Below, in pieces: positions 9,178 to 18,774 of a stretch of DNA of 64,000 nucleotides. Each line of letters opens with the position of its first letter. Positions within the stretch are counted from its first letter, which is position 1. The translations under genes and the position numbers were made by a program. The notes under the pieces are model-generated. The model was not told the DNA's origin. It ran no database searches and saw nothing but the letters and a program-made list of their open reading frames with translations. The DNA is from CAVTWS01 sp963738445 (GTDB taxonomy: Bacteria > Actinomycetota > Acidimicrobiia > Acidimicrobiales > SHLQ01), in the NCBI GenBank assembly GCA_963738445.1, contig CAVTWS010000001.1, forward strand, positions 62,001 to 126,000, given 5' to 3'.

Positions 9178-12100
9178 TAGCCGGTGACGTCGGCGAGCAG
9201 GTGTGTACCGGACTGCGAGAAGTATGAGATCCGGCCCTCGGCGCCGACCGCGATCAGGGTGGCGTTGGGCCGCGTCTCGTTGACCCGGTTCAGGTTGAGG
9301 AGCGACACGACGGGTCGATCGGTCCCGGTGGGGTAGGCGGTGACGAACCCCGGTGCGACGGACTCGGTGGCGGTGACGTTGAGGGACACGGCGCCGACGC
9401 CGCTCGAGGGCAGACCGGCCACTCCGACCGTGGGCACGTCGATCGTGCCGTCGGCGGGGACGATCGCGCCGGTCCGGGTGTCGAAGACCCGGTGTGGCGA
9501 GATCGGGACGAAGAGGCCCTGCCCGCTGATCGGGGCGGTGCCGTCGGTGAAGTAGCCCGTGACGTCGGCGAGGAGGTGCCCGCCGCTCTGGGTGAACAGG
9601 CTGACCGTGCCGTCGGCGCCGAGCGGCACGACGACCAGGTTGGGCACGTTCTCACCGGCGGCGGTCACGTTGAGGTTGGAGGCGAGGGGTCGCTCGGTTC
9701 CGCCCGGCCACGCGGTGACGAACCCGGGACCGCCACCGTCGGCGATGGTCACGTTGAGGGCGACCGCAGATACGCCGGTGCTCGGTAGCCCGGATCGCCC
9801 GGCGAGTTGCACGGTGATCTGGCCGTTCTCGTCGAGCCGGCCCTGGTGCTCACCGGGCTCCCGGGTGTCGAAGACGCGGGATGGTCCGAGGGAGATGAAG
9901 CGTCCGGCCGAGGTGGCGCCCGATGTCGTGTAGTACCCGGCGACGTCGGCGAGCAGATGGGCACCGCTCTGCGTGTAGAAGCTCACGCGTCCGTCCGTTC
10001 CCACCGGCACGGTGACGAGGTTCGGGACGGTCTGGCCGGCGGAGGCGAGGTTCAGCGACGACGCCACCGGCATCTCGGAACCGGTGGGCCAGACGGTGAC
10101 GAACCCGACGCCCCCGGCTTCGGTCGCCGTCACGTTCATCACGATCGCCGAGACGCCGGTCTCGGGCACGCCCGCAGCTCCGGTCACGTCCACATCGATT
10201 CGGGCACCGGCGCCGACGAAGCCGGAGTACGGCGTGTTGGGGACACGGGTGTCGAAGAGGCGAGCTGGTGGCAGGGCCACGAACCTCGACGCGCCGATCG
10301 GCACCGGTCGGGACGTGGTGGTGCTCGAACCGTCGAGGATCGGGCTGACCACGTTGACGGTCACGGTCGCGACACCGCAGATGGTCGGGTCGTTGGCGGC
10401 GCAGACCATGTAGACGAACTGGTCCACGCCGGTGAACCCCACGTCGGGGGTGTAGGTGATGACACCGGTGGTGGGGTTGACGATCGCCGTCCCGTGGAGG
10501 GGCGGAATGATGATCGTGACCGACCCGGGCGAGGGAGTCGTGCCCGAACCGCCCGTGCCGCCGACCGGGTCGACCGTGGTCGGGCCCCCGTCGGCGGTGG
10601 TGTCGATCGGAACGGGAACGATGACGGTCGCGAGCTCGACGGCGCCGATCTCACACTGGCCCACCGGTCGGGCGAGGCCCCGCTGATCGACCGTCGTGAC
10701 GGGGTCGGTCATGGCGGCACAGTCGACCGCGGGCACGCGGCCGAACAACGGGCCGGGGTTGGCCGGGGCCATGGTCCACGTGGGACCCGCGTTGTCGGCG
10801 AGCGCGCCGAGCGCGGTGACGGCGATGTTGGACTGGTCCGTGGCGTGGGTGAAGCCGCAGCTCGTGCCGCCGAGCTCGGCGTTGTGGCCGGTCGAGACGA
10901 GCGTCAATGGAGCGGAGCACGCGCCTCCGGCGCCACCCACGACGGAGGCACCGATCGTGCCGGGGCCCGCGGAATCGATGGCCGCGCCCGCAGTGGCTGT
11001 GTTGTCGTCGATGGAGACGAACCGCAGGAAGCTCGACCCGTTCGACCAGTAGCCGCCGCCGGTCCCGGCCGCCGTGTTGCCGGCGATCGTGGTGTTGATG
11101 GCGCTGAGGACCGCCAGATCGAGGGCGAGTCCACCGCCGTGCGCGCCTCCGGTACCACCGAGCGCGGAGTTGCCGCGGAGCAGCGTCCGGTTCAGGCTGA
11201 GCGTTCCGTAGCGCTGCAGGATGCCGCCCCCGAGACCTCCGGCGCCGCCTGTTGCGGCCCCGCCGGTCTCGTTGAAGCTGATGGTGGAGCTGTTGACCGA
11301 GATGACCGGTTCGACGGTGGTTCGGCGATCACCGGACAATGCGCCACCGCCGCCTCCGCCACCGCCCGTGCCGCCGGCCGATGACCCACCGGCGCCGGCG
11401 TCGTTGAAGCCGATGAGCGAGCTGTTGACGGTGAGGCTGCCGCCGTCGACGTGGACGGCGCCACCCGATCCGCCGTGGCCGCCGTCGCTGGAGGACAACC
11501 CGGCGCCACCCGTTCCGGCCGCGTTCCGACCCATCGTGATGCCGTTGAAGGTGCCGTTGGTCGACGAGAGGACGACACCGCCGCCATGGCCCCCACGACC
11601 ACCGATCCCGCTGCTCGCGCTCAAACCCCCGGAGCCGGCGGAGTTGTCCGCCACGGTGACGCCGGTGAGCGTGACTGGGCCGCGCCCGGCGATGGCCCCA
11701 CCGCTGCCGCCGTCGCCGCCGGTGCCGGAAGCGACCGAGCCGCCGTCTCCGGCCCGGTTGAACGTGACCTGGGCGTTGCCGGCCGCCGTGAACACGCCGG
11801 AGCTGGTCACGAAGGTGCCGCCGCCGTCGCCGCCCACTCCGGGAGTGGTCGGCCCGAATCCCCCGTTGCCGGCGCGGTTCTCGGTCGCCGTGTCGGTCCC
11901 ACCGAGTCGGCCGCCGGACAGGGTGACGGGACCGACGGAGTACACCGCTCCGCCGACACCGCCGTCGCCACCGATGGCCGAGCCCGAGGCCGGGCCTCCG
12001 GCGCCGGCCCGGTTGGAGTGCACGATCGCGTTGATCAGGGTGACGGCGCTCGACGTCGTCGACATGTAGATGGCGCCACCCGCGCCGCCCGATGAACGCC

Positions 12101-12788
12101 GACCCGCCGCCGAGGCTGCGGCACCGTCGCCGGCCCAGTTGTCGGCGATCGTCGAGTTGATGGCGGTGAGGTCGCCGGCGATGAACACTGCGCCGCCGCG
12201 CCCGCCGACGGTGTCGACCGTCGTCGGTGTCCCGGCCGCACCCGCCCGGTTGCCGATGACGGAAGAGTCCTCGAGCGTGAGGTCGCCGGTGGTCTTGATG
12301 GCACCCCCGTCGTAGCCGGACTGGTCAGCGGCGGCCGCGGCCAGGTTGCCGCCCGTGAGGATGAGGTTCTCGAGGATCAGCGATGACCCGTCGAGCACGT
12401 GGAAGATCCGCTCGCCGGGGCAGCTGACGTCGACGGCGATCGTGGCCGTCGTCAAGCCGTTGGCCCGGATGGTCACCGCCGAGTTGTCGGCCGTGAGGTC
12501 CAGATCGCCGCCGACATTGAGATCCTCGTTACCCGGGACGCAGTTGAGGGTGAGGGAGTACGACTCGCCCGCCTGGAGCTCGATCAGGTGGTTGCCGGGG
12601 CTGGCGTTGACCAGCCCGATGGCCTCCCGGAGCGACAGATCCGCCGCCGTGACGTCGCCGTCGTTCTCGTCCGACGTGATCGACACCTGGAACACCGCGG
12701 CATGCGCCGACGGCGCGATGAAGGTGATGCCGACGGAGGCGATCCCCGATACGACGATGGCGGACAGAACTCTGCGACAGCGACCCAC
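9165..12788 (-). CDS. Large secreted right-handed beta-helix surface protein with three C-terminal RLFDTR repeats
   Basis: 1207 residues. A signal peptide (charged start, hydrophobic core, cleavage after AHA at about residue 30) is followed by a CSLREX-like segment LSLREAIGLVNASPGNHL. About 600 glycine-rich residues then repeat short blocks such as GGAGGAIYMS, a right-handed parallel beta-helix of polymorphic-outer-membrane-protein type. A Pro/Thr linker leads to an Ig/cadherin-like domain (about 770-835, GVITYTPDVGFTGVDQFVYM). Three domains of about 120 residues each contain RLFDTR or RVFDTR, GVSAIVMNVTATEAG and HLLADVAGYY variants. These C-terminal repeats are frequent on surface proteins of Acidimicrobiia and may anchor or bind carbohydrate. 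GTG 12788 is used as the start, with GGAGG close upstream. It is probably cell-surface and adhesive or structural; no enzyme motif is visible. Confidence 0.85.
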   Translation of the reverse strand: MGRCRRVLSAIVVSGIASVGITFIAPSAHAAVFQVSITSDENDGDVTAADLSLREAIGLVNASPGNHLIELQAGESYSLTLNCVPGNEDLNVGGDLDLTADNSAVTIRANGLTTATIAVDVSCPGERIFHVLDGSSLILENLILTGGNLAAAAADQSGYDGGAIKTTGDLTLEDSSVIGNRAGAAGTPTTVDTVGGRGGAVFIAGDLTAINSTIADNWAGDGAAASAAGRRSSGGAGGAIYMSTTSSAVTLINAIVHSNRAGAGGPASGSAIGGDGGVGGAVYSVGPVTLSGGRLGGTDTATENRAGNGGFGPTTPGVGGDGGGTFVTSSGVFTAAGNAQVTFNRAGDGGSVASGTGGDGGSGGAIAGRGPVTLTGVTVADNSAGSGGLSASSGIGGRGGHGGGVVLSSTNGTFNGITMGRNAAGTGGAGLSSSDGGHGGSGGAVHVDGGSLTVNSSLIGFNDAGAGGSSAGGTGGGGGGGGALSGDRRTTVEPVISVNSSTISFNETGGAATGGAGGLGGGILQRYGTLSLNRTLLRGNSALGGTGGAHGGGLALDLAVLSAINTTIAGNTAAGTGGGYWSNGSSFLRFVSIDDNTATAGAAIDSAGPGTIGASVVGGAGGACSAPLTLVSTGHNAELGGTSCGFTHATDQSNIAVTALGALADNAGPTWTMAPANPGPLFGRVPAVDCAAMTDPVTTVDQRGLARPVGQCEIGAVELATVIVPVPIDTTADGGPTTVDPVGGTGGSGTTPSPGSVTIIIPPLHGTAIVNPTTGVITYTPDVGFTGVDQFVYMVCAANDPTICGVATVTVNVVSPILDGSSTTTSRPVPIGASRFVALPPARLFDTRVPNTPYSGFVGAGARIDVDVTGAAGVPETGVSAIVMNVTATEAGGVGFVTVWPTGSEMPVASSLNLASAGQTVPNLVTVPVGTDGRVSFYTQSGAHLLADVAGYYTTSGATSAGRFISLGPSRVFDTREPGEHQGRLDENGQITVQLAGRSGLPSTGVSAVALNVTIADGGGPGFVTAWPGGTERPLASNLNVTAAGENVPNLVVVPLGADGTVSLFTQSGGHLLADVTGYFTDGTAPISGQGLFVPISPHRVFDTRTGAIVPADGTIDVPTVGVAGLPSSGVGAVSLNVTATESVAPGFVTAYPTGTDRPVVSLLNLNRVNETRPNATLIAVGAEGRISYFSQSGTHLLADVTGYFVN

Positions 12789-12814
12789 AGCCCTCCGTCG
12801 GCCGAGGAGGCAGT

Positions 12815-12846
12815 GCTCTTGAGGATTCCAGGCTCTTGAGGATTCC
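12815..12846. repeat. Short tandem repeat of GCTCTTGAGGATTCC
   Basis: The 15-mer GCTCTTGAGGATTCC occurs at 12815 and again at 12832, a period of 17 bp, just upstream of the surface-protein start. It lies next to, but is unrelated in sequence to, the 38-bp repeat that follows. Confidence 0.7.
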
Positions 12847-12857
12847 TGCCCCCCGGG

Positions 12858-12944
12858 GTCACCACGGCTGGATGTGCTGGCCGTGGTGACGCGAGGTCAC
12901 CACGGCAGAATGTGCTGGCCGTGGTGACGCGAGGTCACCACGGC
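12858..12944. repeat. 38-bp tandem repeat forming two perfect hairpins at an SDR stop codon
   Basis: GTCACCACGGC occurs at 12858, 12896 and 12934, and its reverse complement GCCGTGGTGAC at 12880 and 12918. Each pair (12880-12906 and 12918-12944) can form an 11-bp perfect stem with the 5-nt loop GCGAG. The last copy contains the stop codon of the minus-strand SDR gene (its final codons encode P-W-stop), and each upstream copy repeats CCGTGGTGA. It may serve as a double terminator between the SDR and the surface-protein gene, although no U-tract follows. Confidence 0.85.
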
Positions 12945-13741
12945 ATGGTCTGGCCGCCGTTGACGCGGTGGATGTTGCCGGTGACCCAGCGGGCGGCGTC
13001 CGACGCCAGGTACAGGATCAGGTGGGCCTGGTCCTCGGCTTCGCCGACGAGGCCGAGCGGCGACATGGCCCGCATGCGCTCGACGAAGGCGTCGTAGCCG
13101 ACCTGGTCGATCGTGCCGTCCTCCTGGACGAGTCGCCACGTCGTGAACTTGGTGATCGTCGAACCCGGTGCGATGGCGTTGACCCGAATGCCGTACTGGC
13201 CGACTTCAGTGGCCATCGTCATCGACATCATGGCCACCGCCGCCTTGGTCAGCGCGTACAGGCCGATGCCGGGAAAGGCCAGGTCGATGGCGCCGGAGGA
13301 CACGTTGATGATCGAGCCACCGTTGCCCGCCTGCTTCATGGCCGAGATGGCGGCCTGGCAGCCGTAGACGACGCTGCGCAGGTTGAGATCGAGCGCCTTG
13401 TCGAGCAGATCGTCGCTGACCTCTTCGAACGTGCCGGCGAACATCGCGCCGGCGACGTTGCACATCACGTCGCAGCGTCCGAAGTCGGACAGGCCCCGGG
13501 CGACGAGCGCCTCGACCTCGGCGCGGCTGGTGACGTCGGTCCGCTGACCGATCGCCGTCCCGCCGGTGGCGGTGATCGTCTCGACGGTGGCGGCGAGCCC
13601 GGCCTCGTCGACATCGGCCGCCACCACCGACGCGCCGGCGGCGGCGAGGAACTCGGCGGACGAGCGGCCGATGCCACTGGCCGCGCCCGTGACCACAGCG
13701 ACTCGGCCGGACAGATCGTAGGCAGACATGGGAGTGGGCAT
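12935..13741 (-). CDS. SDR family oxidoreductase
   Basis: A 268-residue classical short-chain dehydrogenase/reductase. The cofactor motif TGAASGIG is at about residues 18-25, the structural NVAG replaces NNAG, catalytic Ser is in INVSSG, and YALTK supplies Tyr and Lys. An Asp after the second strand (VVAADVDEAG) suggests preference for NAD(H). An insert FTTWRLVQEDGTIDQ replaces the usual substrate loop, so the substrate is unknown. The start is ATG 13741 with GGAG 7 nt upstream; ATG 13729 (MSAYDL) is possible. It is divergent from another SDR gene across a 143-nt gap. Confidence 0.85.
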   Translation of the reverse strand: MPTPMSAYDLSGRVAVVTGAASGIGRSSAEFLAAAGASVVAADVDEAGLAATVETITATGGTAIGQRTDVTSRAEVEALVARGLSDFGRCDVMCNVAGAMFAGTFEEVSDDLLDKALDLNLRSVVYGCQAAISAMKQAGNGGSIINVSSGAIDLAFPGIGLYALTKAAVAMMSMTMATEVGQYGIRVNAIAPGSTITKFTTWRLVQEDGTIDQVGYDAFVERMRAMSPLGLVGEAEDQAHLILYLASDAARWVTGNIHRVNGGQTMPW

Positions 13742-13884
13742 GGAACAGCTCCGGGGTTTCGGGAAAGGCGGTGAATGACGGTAGGTAGTTTTACTGATTC
13801 CTATTTCAGGGACGCAGCAGTAAACAGGGCGTGAGCCGTATCGGATGCCGGTGATCGCCTAGACGGGATGCGAAGATTACGCAC

Positions 13885-14731
13885 ATGTTCGGAAACGGTG
13901 CACTCACGGGTCGGTCAGCTCTCGTCACAGGCGGGGGCACGGGAATCGGGAAGGCGTGCGCTGCCGCACTCGCCGGGGACGGCGCGGCCGTCACCATCTG
14001 CGGCCGCACGGTCTCCAAACTCGAGGAAGCCGCATCGGCCATCACTCCGGGTTTCGGTGGATCGGTGCGTTTCATGGCCGCGGACGTGACCGACGAAGCG
14101 CAGGTCGAGGCGGTCGTCGCCTTCGCCGCCGAGCCTTCCGAGGGCCAGCTCCACGGCCTCGTGGCCAATGCCGGGGGCGGCGGTGGGTTGTCCCCCTATC
14201 ACCTGCAGGACACCGCCGAGTACCTCCGGGTCCTGCACCTCAACGTCTTGGGCACGATGCTGTGCGTCAAGCACAGCGTGCCGCGCATGTACGAGGCCGG
14301 GGGCGGCTCCTTCGTCGGAATGTCGTCGATCGCCGGCGGAACCACGCACCCGTACTTCGGTGCCTACACGGCCGGCAAGGCGGGTATCGAGGCCATCATG
14401 CGCAACGCCGCCGACGAATACGGGCCGGTCGCCATTCGCTTCAATGCCATCCGGCCCGGGTTCGTGGCCACCGAGATCATGGAAGGCCTCCACGCGCGAC
14501 GGTGAGGTCTACGACAGCTACATCGTCAACACGCCGTTGGGCGGCATCGCCGAGCCCGAAGATGTCGGGTTGCTCGCCCGATTCCTGATCGGCCCCGAGT
14601 CCCGCTGGATCACCGGACAGGTCATCTCGGTCGACGGCGGTCACGGATTGCGTCGCGGCCCGGACTTCGGTTCGTTCATCAAGCCGGCCTTCCCTCCGGA
14701 CGTCTTTGCCGGTAAGGCCCCGGGTGGGTGA
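13885..14731 (+). CDS. SDR family oxidoreductase, interrupted by one frameshift
   Basis: The frame from ATG 13885 gives TGGGTGIG (cofactor), NAGG, SSIAGG and the catalytic YTAGK, then RFNAIRPGFVATEI, after which it stops at 14505. Without one base near 14490-14500 the protein continues as RDGEVYDSYIVNTPLGG and WITGQVISVDGGHGL, the standard C-terminal block of an SDR. The intact enzyme would be about 281 residues. An extra base explains the shift. The stop at 14731 overlaps the start region of the LLM gene, so these two and the TetR gene form an apparent operon. The substrate is unknown. Confidence 0.8.
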
Positions 14732-15737
14732 ACCCGCCGGCTCAGCCGGCACGGTCGCGGCCTCCTTGAAGGCACCAGCTCCCCGCCCTCTGGCGATCGG
14801 ATCGGTGTCGCTACGGCTCTACCCGCACGAGGTCGACGCGGTGGCGGTCATGGGCTCCCTCCGCGAGCAGGCGATCGCCGCCAGCCTCGCCGGGTTCGAC
14901 GGTGTGATGGTGAGCGAACACCACGCCGGGTTCGTCGGGTATCACCCGAATCCGGTCCAGCTCGCCGGCTTCCTTCTCGCCGTCATGCCCCAGGGCTGGG
15001 CGGCGCCGTGTCCGTTGCTGCTCCCGCTCCGGGCGCCGGGGCTCGTCGTCGAGGAGTTGGCGTGGCTCGCCGCCGCGTATCCGGGTCGGGTCGGCGCGGG
15101 ATTCGCCTCGGGCTCGCTCCCGGTCGATTTCGAGGTCGCCGAGGTTCCCTACGACCAGGCCGTCGAACGCTTCACTCGGGCCCTGCCCGAGGTCGTGGCG
15201 CATCTGCGAGGTCGAGGCACGGGACCGGTGGCCGCGGACCGGGCGGTCAGCCGGCTCGACGAGGACCCGGTGCCGATGGTCGTGGCCGCGCAGTCAGCGC
15301 CCGCGGTTCGACGGGCCGCCGCGCACGGAGTCGGTGTGCTGTTCGACTCGTTGCAGACACCGGAGGTCATCCGGCGCCTCACCGACATCTACCGCGATGC
15401 CGGGGGCGATGGTCCGTCTGTGCTCATCCGGCGTCTGTGGGTGGGTCCGGTGCCCACCGAGGCGTTCGCGGCGCAGACCGAGCGATACCGCTCCTACGCC
15501 GCCGAGCGCGCCATGTCCACCTGGGGCGGCGACGAACTGGTGAGCGGGGCGAGTCCGTCCGAAGCCGCCGAGCGGCTGGTCGAGGTCGTCGAGCGCAGCG
15601 GCTGTGACACGGTGAACCTTCGGCTCCATGCGGCCGGCCTGCGATCCGTGGACATCGTCGATCAGCTCGAGCGGCACGCATCCGACCTCGTGGCCATGGT
15701 GCGCCACGGCCTGGACCAGGAAGAAGGGTCCGCATGA
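14724..15737 (+). CDS. LLM class flavin-dependent oxidoreductase (luciferase-like monooxygenase)
   Basis: About 337 residues with the bacterial-luciferase TIM-barrel layout. SLRLYPHEVDAV opens the barrel, followed by GFDGVMVSEHHAG (the conserved strand-2 to helix region) and RVGAGFASGSLPVDFE, then a C-terminal barrel half with VVAAQSAPAVRRAAAHG. These enzymes use FMNH2 or F420H2; which one cannot be told here, though the genome makes F420 (cofC at 26134). The start is uncertain: GTG 14724 overlaps the SDR stop, with TTG 14706 and TTG 14766 as alternatives. Its stop overlaps the ATG of a TetR regulator (ATGA), suggesting the regulator controls this operon. Confidence 0.78.
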   Translation: MGEPAGSAGTVAASLKAPAPRPLAIGSVSLRLYPHEVDAVAVMGSLREQAIAASLAGFDGVMVSEHHAGFVGYHPNPVQLAGFLLAVMPQGWAAPCPLLLPLRAPGLVVEELAWLAAAYPGRVGAGFASGSLPVDFEVAEVPYDQAVERFTRALPEVVAHLRGRGTGPVAADRAVSRLDEDPVPMVVAAQSAPAVRRAAAHGVGVLFDSLQTPEVIRRLTDIYRDAGGDGPSVLIRRLWVGPVPTEAFAAQTERYRSYAAERAMSTWGGDELVSGASPSEAAERLVEVVERSGCDTVNLRLHAAGLRSVDIVDQLERHASDLVAMVRHGLDQEEGSA

Positions 15738-16453
15738 GAGATACCACCAACTCCACCGCTCGACTGGGTCGACCTCCGACCATCAGTCGAGGTCGTATCG
15801 CCGCGGCCGCGGCCGCCGACGCACGTGAACGAGGGCTCGATTCCATCACCGTCGGATCGGTCGCGGCTCGACTCGGCGTGACCTCCCGGGCGCTCTATCA
15901 CCACATCCAGGGGCGAGACGACATCTTCGCGATGGCCTGCGATCACGTCCTCGATCCCCTGACCACGCTGGTACTGACTCCGCTCGGCGACACCGACTCG
16001 CTCGATGAGCTGCTCGATCAGCTGCGCTCCACGTTGCTCGAGCATCCGGGCGTCGGACCTTTCGTCCTGCGTCAGGGACTCGCCGGCGCGGTGATCGAAC
16101 GGCTCGTCGTGCGGTTGGGCGGCCTGCTGGCCGCGGCCGGCGTGGACCCCGACGAAACGACGGCGCGAGCGGTCCTCCTGCTGAGCTGGTCGATCTCCGC
16201 CGTGATGCGAGAACACGGTGTTCGCTCGAACCGAGCCGCCACGGTGAGCGAGGTCCAGGAGTCCGGTACCGAGGTCGCGGCGAGTGGATCACCGCTGCAG
16301 GCGTGCCTCGCCTCCTCGACCCTCGTCGCGCTCGAACGAGACGCCATGCTCCTCGGGATCGTCGCCGCACGGAAACCCGCCGGCGGGTGGGCCGGCACCT
16401 CCGTCATCGCGGGCGCGACGACGCTCGCCGAGATCGCCGGCCCGACCCTCTGA
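15734..16453 (+). CDS. TetR family transcriptional regulator
   Basis: 239 residues. The N-terminal helix-turn-helix is clear: GLDSITVGSVAARLGVTSRA followed by LYHHIQGRDDI, the classic TetR DNA-recognition helix. The C-terminal ligand-binding part is all-helical and resembles the TetR_C group in general shape only. The ATG overlaps the stop of the LLM oxidoreductase gene (ATGA), so it probably senses a substrate or product of the SDR and LLM enzymes encoded upstream. No palindromic operator could be picked out confidently in the gap before 13885. Confidence 0.88.
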   Translation: MRDTTNSTARLGRPPTISRGRIAAAAAADARERGLDSITVGSVAARLGVTSRALYHHIQGRDDIFAMACDHVLDPLTTLVLTPLGDTDSLDELLDQLRSTLLEHPGVGPFVLRQGLAGAVIERLVVRLGGLLAAAGVDPDETTARAVLLLSWSISAVMREHGVRSNRAATVSEVQESGTEVAASGSPLQACLASSTLVALERDAMLLGIVAARKPAGGWAGTSVIAGATTLAEIAGPTL

Positions 16454-16764
16454 GCGACGTCCGTTCGCCCCCGAACCGACGATGTTCATCGTCCGTACCC
16501 CCAACCCACCTTGCGGTGGCCTTGCCGGTCCGCATCACCGCGGACCGCAGCCATCATCACCCCGGCGTCGACCGGCGGCATCCGCACCGTCCCGACCACC
16601 GTGGCGGCGGGGTCGACCCTCCACGACAGCGAACGGCCATCGCGAGCGATCAACCGGCCCGGCGACGAGTACCCGGCCGTCGCCCCTGCTCGACGCGGAC
16701 ACCGCACCGGTAACTTCCGACCCGCCAGAAGACCGGTCCCACCTGGGAAGTCACCCCTCGGTCT
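16454..16764. other. 311-nt gap between convergent genes, nothing recognised
   Basis: This stretch separates the ends of the TetR gene (+) and the acyltransferase gene (-). Short open frames exist on both strands, for example 16486-16707 on the minus strand, but they have no start signal or recognisable motif. No long hairpin or T-run terminator was seen. Confidence 0.5.
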
Positions 16765-18774
16765 CTACGTGGGTTGACCGGGCCAGGCGGTCGCGGCGGC
16801 CAGGGAGTCGGCGAGTTCGGTGGCGAGCGAGGCGCTGTATCCCTGACTGAGATGCTCCCGGTCGCGGTAGGTGACCATGCCGTCCACGAGCGCCGAGCAC
16901 ACACCGCCCGGGCACACGATGTCGCCGATCGGGACGATCCCGGCCAAGGCGCCGGAGGCGAGGGCGAGCGCCGATGCCTCCGCCGCCAGCATCTCCTCTG
17001 GCGACGGGTCCCCGGGGCGAACCACATCGCAGTCCGAGGGTGTGTCGGCATCGGCCAGGCACTGCGGCCCGCCCTGTTCGAGCCGTGGGATCGGCGCCAG
17101 CAGGGCGACCTGGGCTCCACCGGCGCGAAGAACCTCGGCGGTCTCGGCAAGCGCGTCGGCGAGCTCGGCGACTCGTTGGCGGCGCGCGGAGGCGGACTCC
17201 ACGGCGTCGATGTCGGCCTGCAGCTCGGTCCAGTTGAACGCCACCAGGATGAGGTCGCCCGGACCGTGGCCCGCCAGCTCCGGGAAGACAGCCTCCCGGA
17301 ACCGCACGCAGTTACGGGCCTGGCTCTCGCCGTTCCAGCCGACATCGACGGCCGGGCAGGCCGAGTAGGTGGCGTAGTCGTATCCGAGGTCGAGGTCGGC
17401 GGCCAGACCGAGGAGCGCGGCGTCCCAGTTGCCGGCGTGAGAGTCGCCGACGATGGCCACGGCCGGGCGGCCCGGAGCGTCGCGACGATGGCACACCCCA
17501 CCGACCCATGGGGTCTCCTGGCCCCCGTGGCATCCGAGCGCGTACGTCTCGGGCCGGTCCGTGGCCGCCGTGGCCAGCTCGGCGGCGGTCAACCCGATCC
17601 CGTCGATCTCGCCGCCCGATCGCAGCCCTGCCGTGGCGACACCCGCGCCGACGCCGAACACGGACAGCGCCGTCGCGATCACCACGATCGGGCGGGCCCG
17701 GCTCAGCCCGCGGCTCTGGCGGACCGGACGCTCGATCGCCCAACTCGAGCCGGCGGCCAGGACGAGCGTCGCCCCGACCATCACGGCGAAGCTACCGAGG
17801 CCGGCGATGTCATAGCGGTCGGCGATCCGGGGCAGGAACTCGGCGCACGGGATGTGCCAGAGGTACAGCCCGTAGGAGATCGTGCCGAGGTAGACGACCG
17901 GCCGCCACGACAGCAGCCGCGCCCCCGGGGACGAGGGCGCGGCCTCGAGCCCGGCCACGACGGCGACCGTCGCCCCGGTGATGGCCGGCCCCCAGGCACC
18001 CGGGTAGGCGTCGCCACCGCGTATGGCCGCGTTCACCCCGGCGATGCCGGCCAGGCCGGCGACGGTGATCGCAGGAGCCCACCGGGCCGCCGGCCCTCCA
18101 CGGCGAGGTCCGACGAAGGCGAGGGCGGCACCAGCTCCGAGCTGCGCGGCGCGGAACCACGTGGCGTAGTAGGCGGTGACCGGTGCGCTGTCGGTCGACG
18201 CCCACCACGCGGCCAGGCCCGTCGTCGATGCGACGGCGGCCACCAGACCCAGGCTCGGCGACGGTCGCCCGGTCAGCCGGCGGGCGACGAGCCATGCCAC
18301 CAACAGGGTCGCCGGCCACAGGAGGTAGAACTGCTCCTCGACCGCGAGTGACCAGAAGTGGCTGAACGGGTCCAGATCGTTGTCGGCGGCGAAGTAGTCG
18401 GTCTGGCGGTCGAGGAAGTGCCAGTTCGACCAGGCGAACGCCGCCGGCAGGACATCGTCGGCCACCAGCTGGCGTTCGAGGTCGTCGCCCAGCCACCAGG
18501 CGGCGGCGGCGGTAACGGCGATGGTCAGCAGGGCGGCCGGGAGTAGCCGCCGTACGCGGCGGGCGTAGAACCGGCCGAGGTCGAGCCGGCCGGTCCGGGC
18601 CAACTCGTCTCGGAGCAGCCCGGTGATCAGGTATCCGGACAGCACGAAGAACACGTCGACACCGACGAATCCGCCGGGCAGCCACGACGGCCGGAAGTGG
18701 AACACCATGACCGTCGCCACGGCCACGGTCCGGAGGCCGTCGAGCGCCGGCCGGTACCGTTCGGTCACCGGCAT
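16765..18774 (-). CDS. Acyltransferase-3 / SGNH-domain membrane protein (OafA/YrhL type)
   Basis: About 669 residues. The N-terminal half is an acyltransferase-3 domain with some ten membrane helices, including VMVFHF (the conserved histidine), GGFVGVDVFFVLSGYLI and WSLAVEEQFYLLWP. The C-terminal half is an extracytoplasmic SGNH hydrolase-like domain with IVGDSHAGNWDAAL (block I serine) and DREHLS (catalytic Asp-x-x-His). Such fusions O-acetylate cell-surface polysaccharides, lipopolysaccharide or peptidoglycan, moving the acetyl group across the membrane. The start is ATG 18774 (MPVTERYRPALDGLR); GTG 18804 is possible, with a -10-like TATGGT at 18837-18842 upstream. The long in-frame extension to 19149 is not credible. 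Confidence 0.88.
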   Translation of the reverse strand: MPVTERYRPALDGLRTVAVATVMVFHFRPSWLPGGFVGVDVFFVLSGYLITGLLRDELARTGRLDLGRFYARRVRRLLPAALLTIAVTAAAAWWLGDDLERQLVADDVLPAAFAWSNWHFLDRQTDYFAADNDLDPFSHFWSLAVEEQFYLLWPATLLVAWLVARRLTGRPSPSLGLVAAVASTTGLAAWWASTDSAPVTAYYATWFRAAQLGAGAALAFVGPRRGGPAARWAPAITVAGLAGIAGVNAAIRGGDAYPGAWGPAITGATVAVVAGLEAAPSSPGARLLSWRPVVYLGTISYGLYLWHIPCAEFLPRIADRYDIAGLGSFAVMVGATLVLAAGSSWAIERPVRQSRGLSRARPIVVIATALSVFGVGAGVATAGLRSGGEIDGIGLTAAELATAATDRPETYALGCHGGQETPWVGGVCHRRDAPGRPAVAIVGDSHAGNWDAALLGLAADLDLGYDYATYSACPAVDVGWNGESQARNCVRFREAVFPELAGHGPGDLILVAFNWTELQADIDAVESASARRQRVAELADALAETAEVLRAGGAQVALLAPIPRLEQGGPQCLADADTPSDCDVVRPGDPSPEEMLAAEASALALASGALAGIVPIGDIVCPGGVCSALVDGMVTYRDREHLSQGYSASLATELADSLAAATAWPGQPT

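Noticed and set aside
9165..12788. PE-PGRS-type mycobacterial protein
   Set aside because: The glycine-rich repeats look similar, but a Sec signal peptide, the LSLREA segment and the RLFDTR domains point to a beta-helix surface protein.
12858..12944. Possible CRISPR array or IS end
   Set aside because: The 38-bp copies have no variable spacers, and there is no transposase or target duplication.
16486..16707. 73-codon minus-strand frame in the intergenic gap
   Set aside because: No promoter, ribosome site or similarity could be seen.
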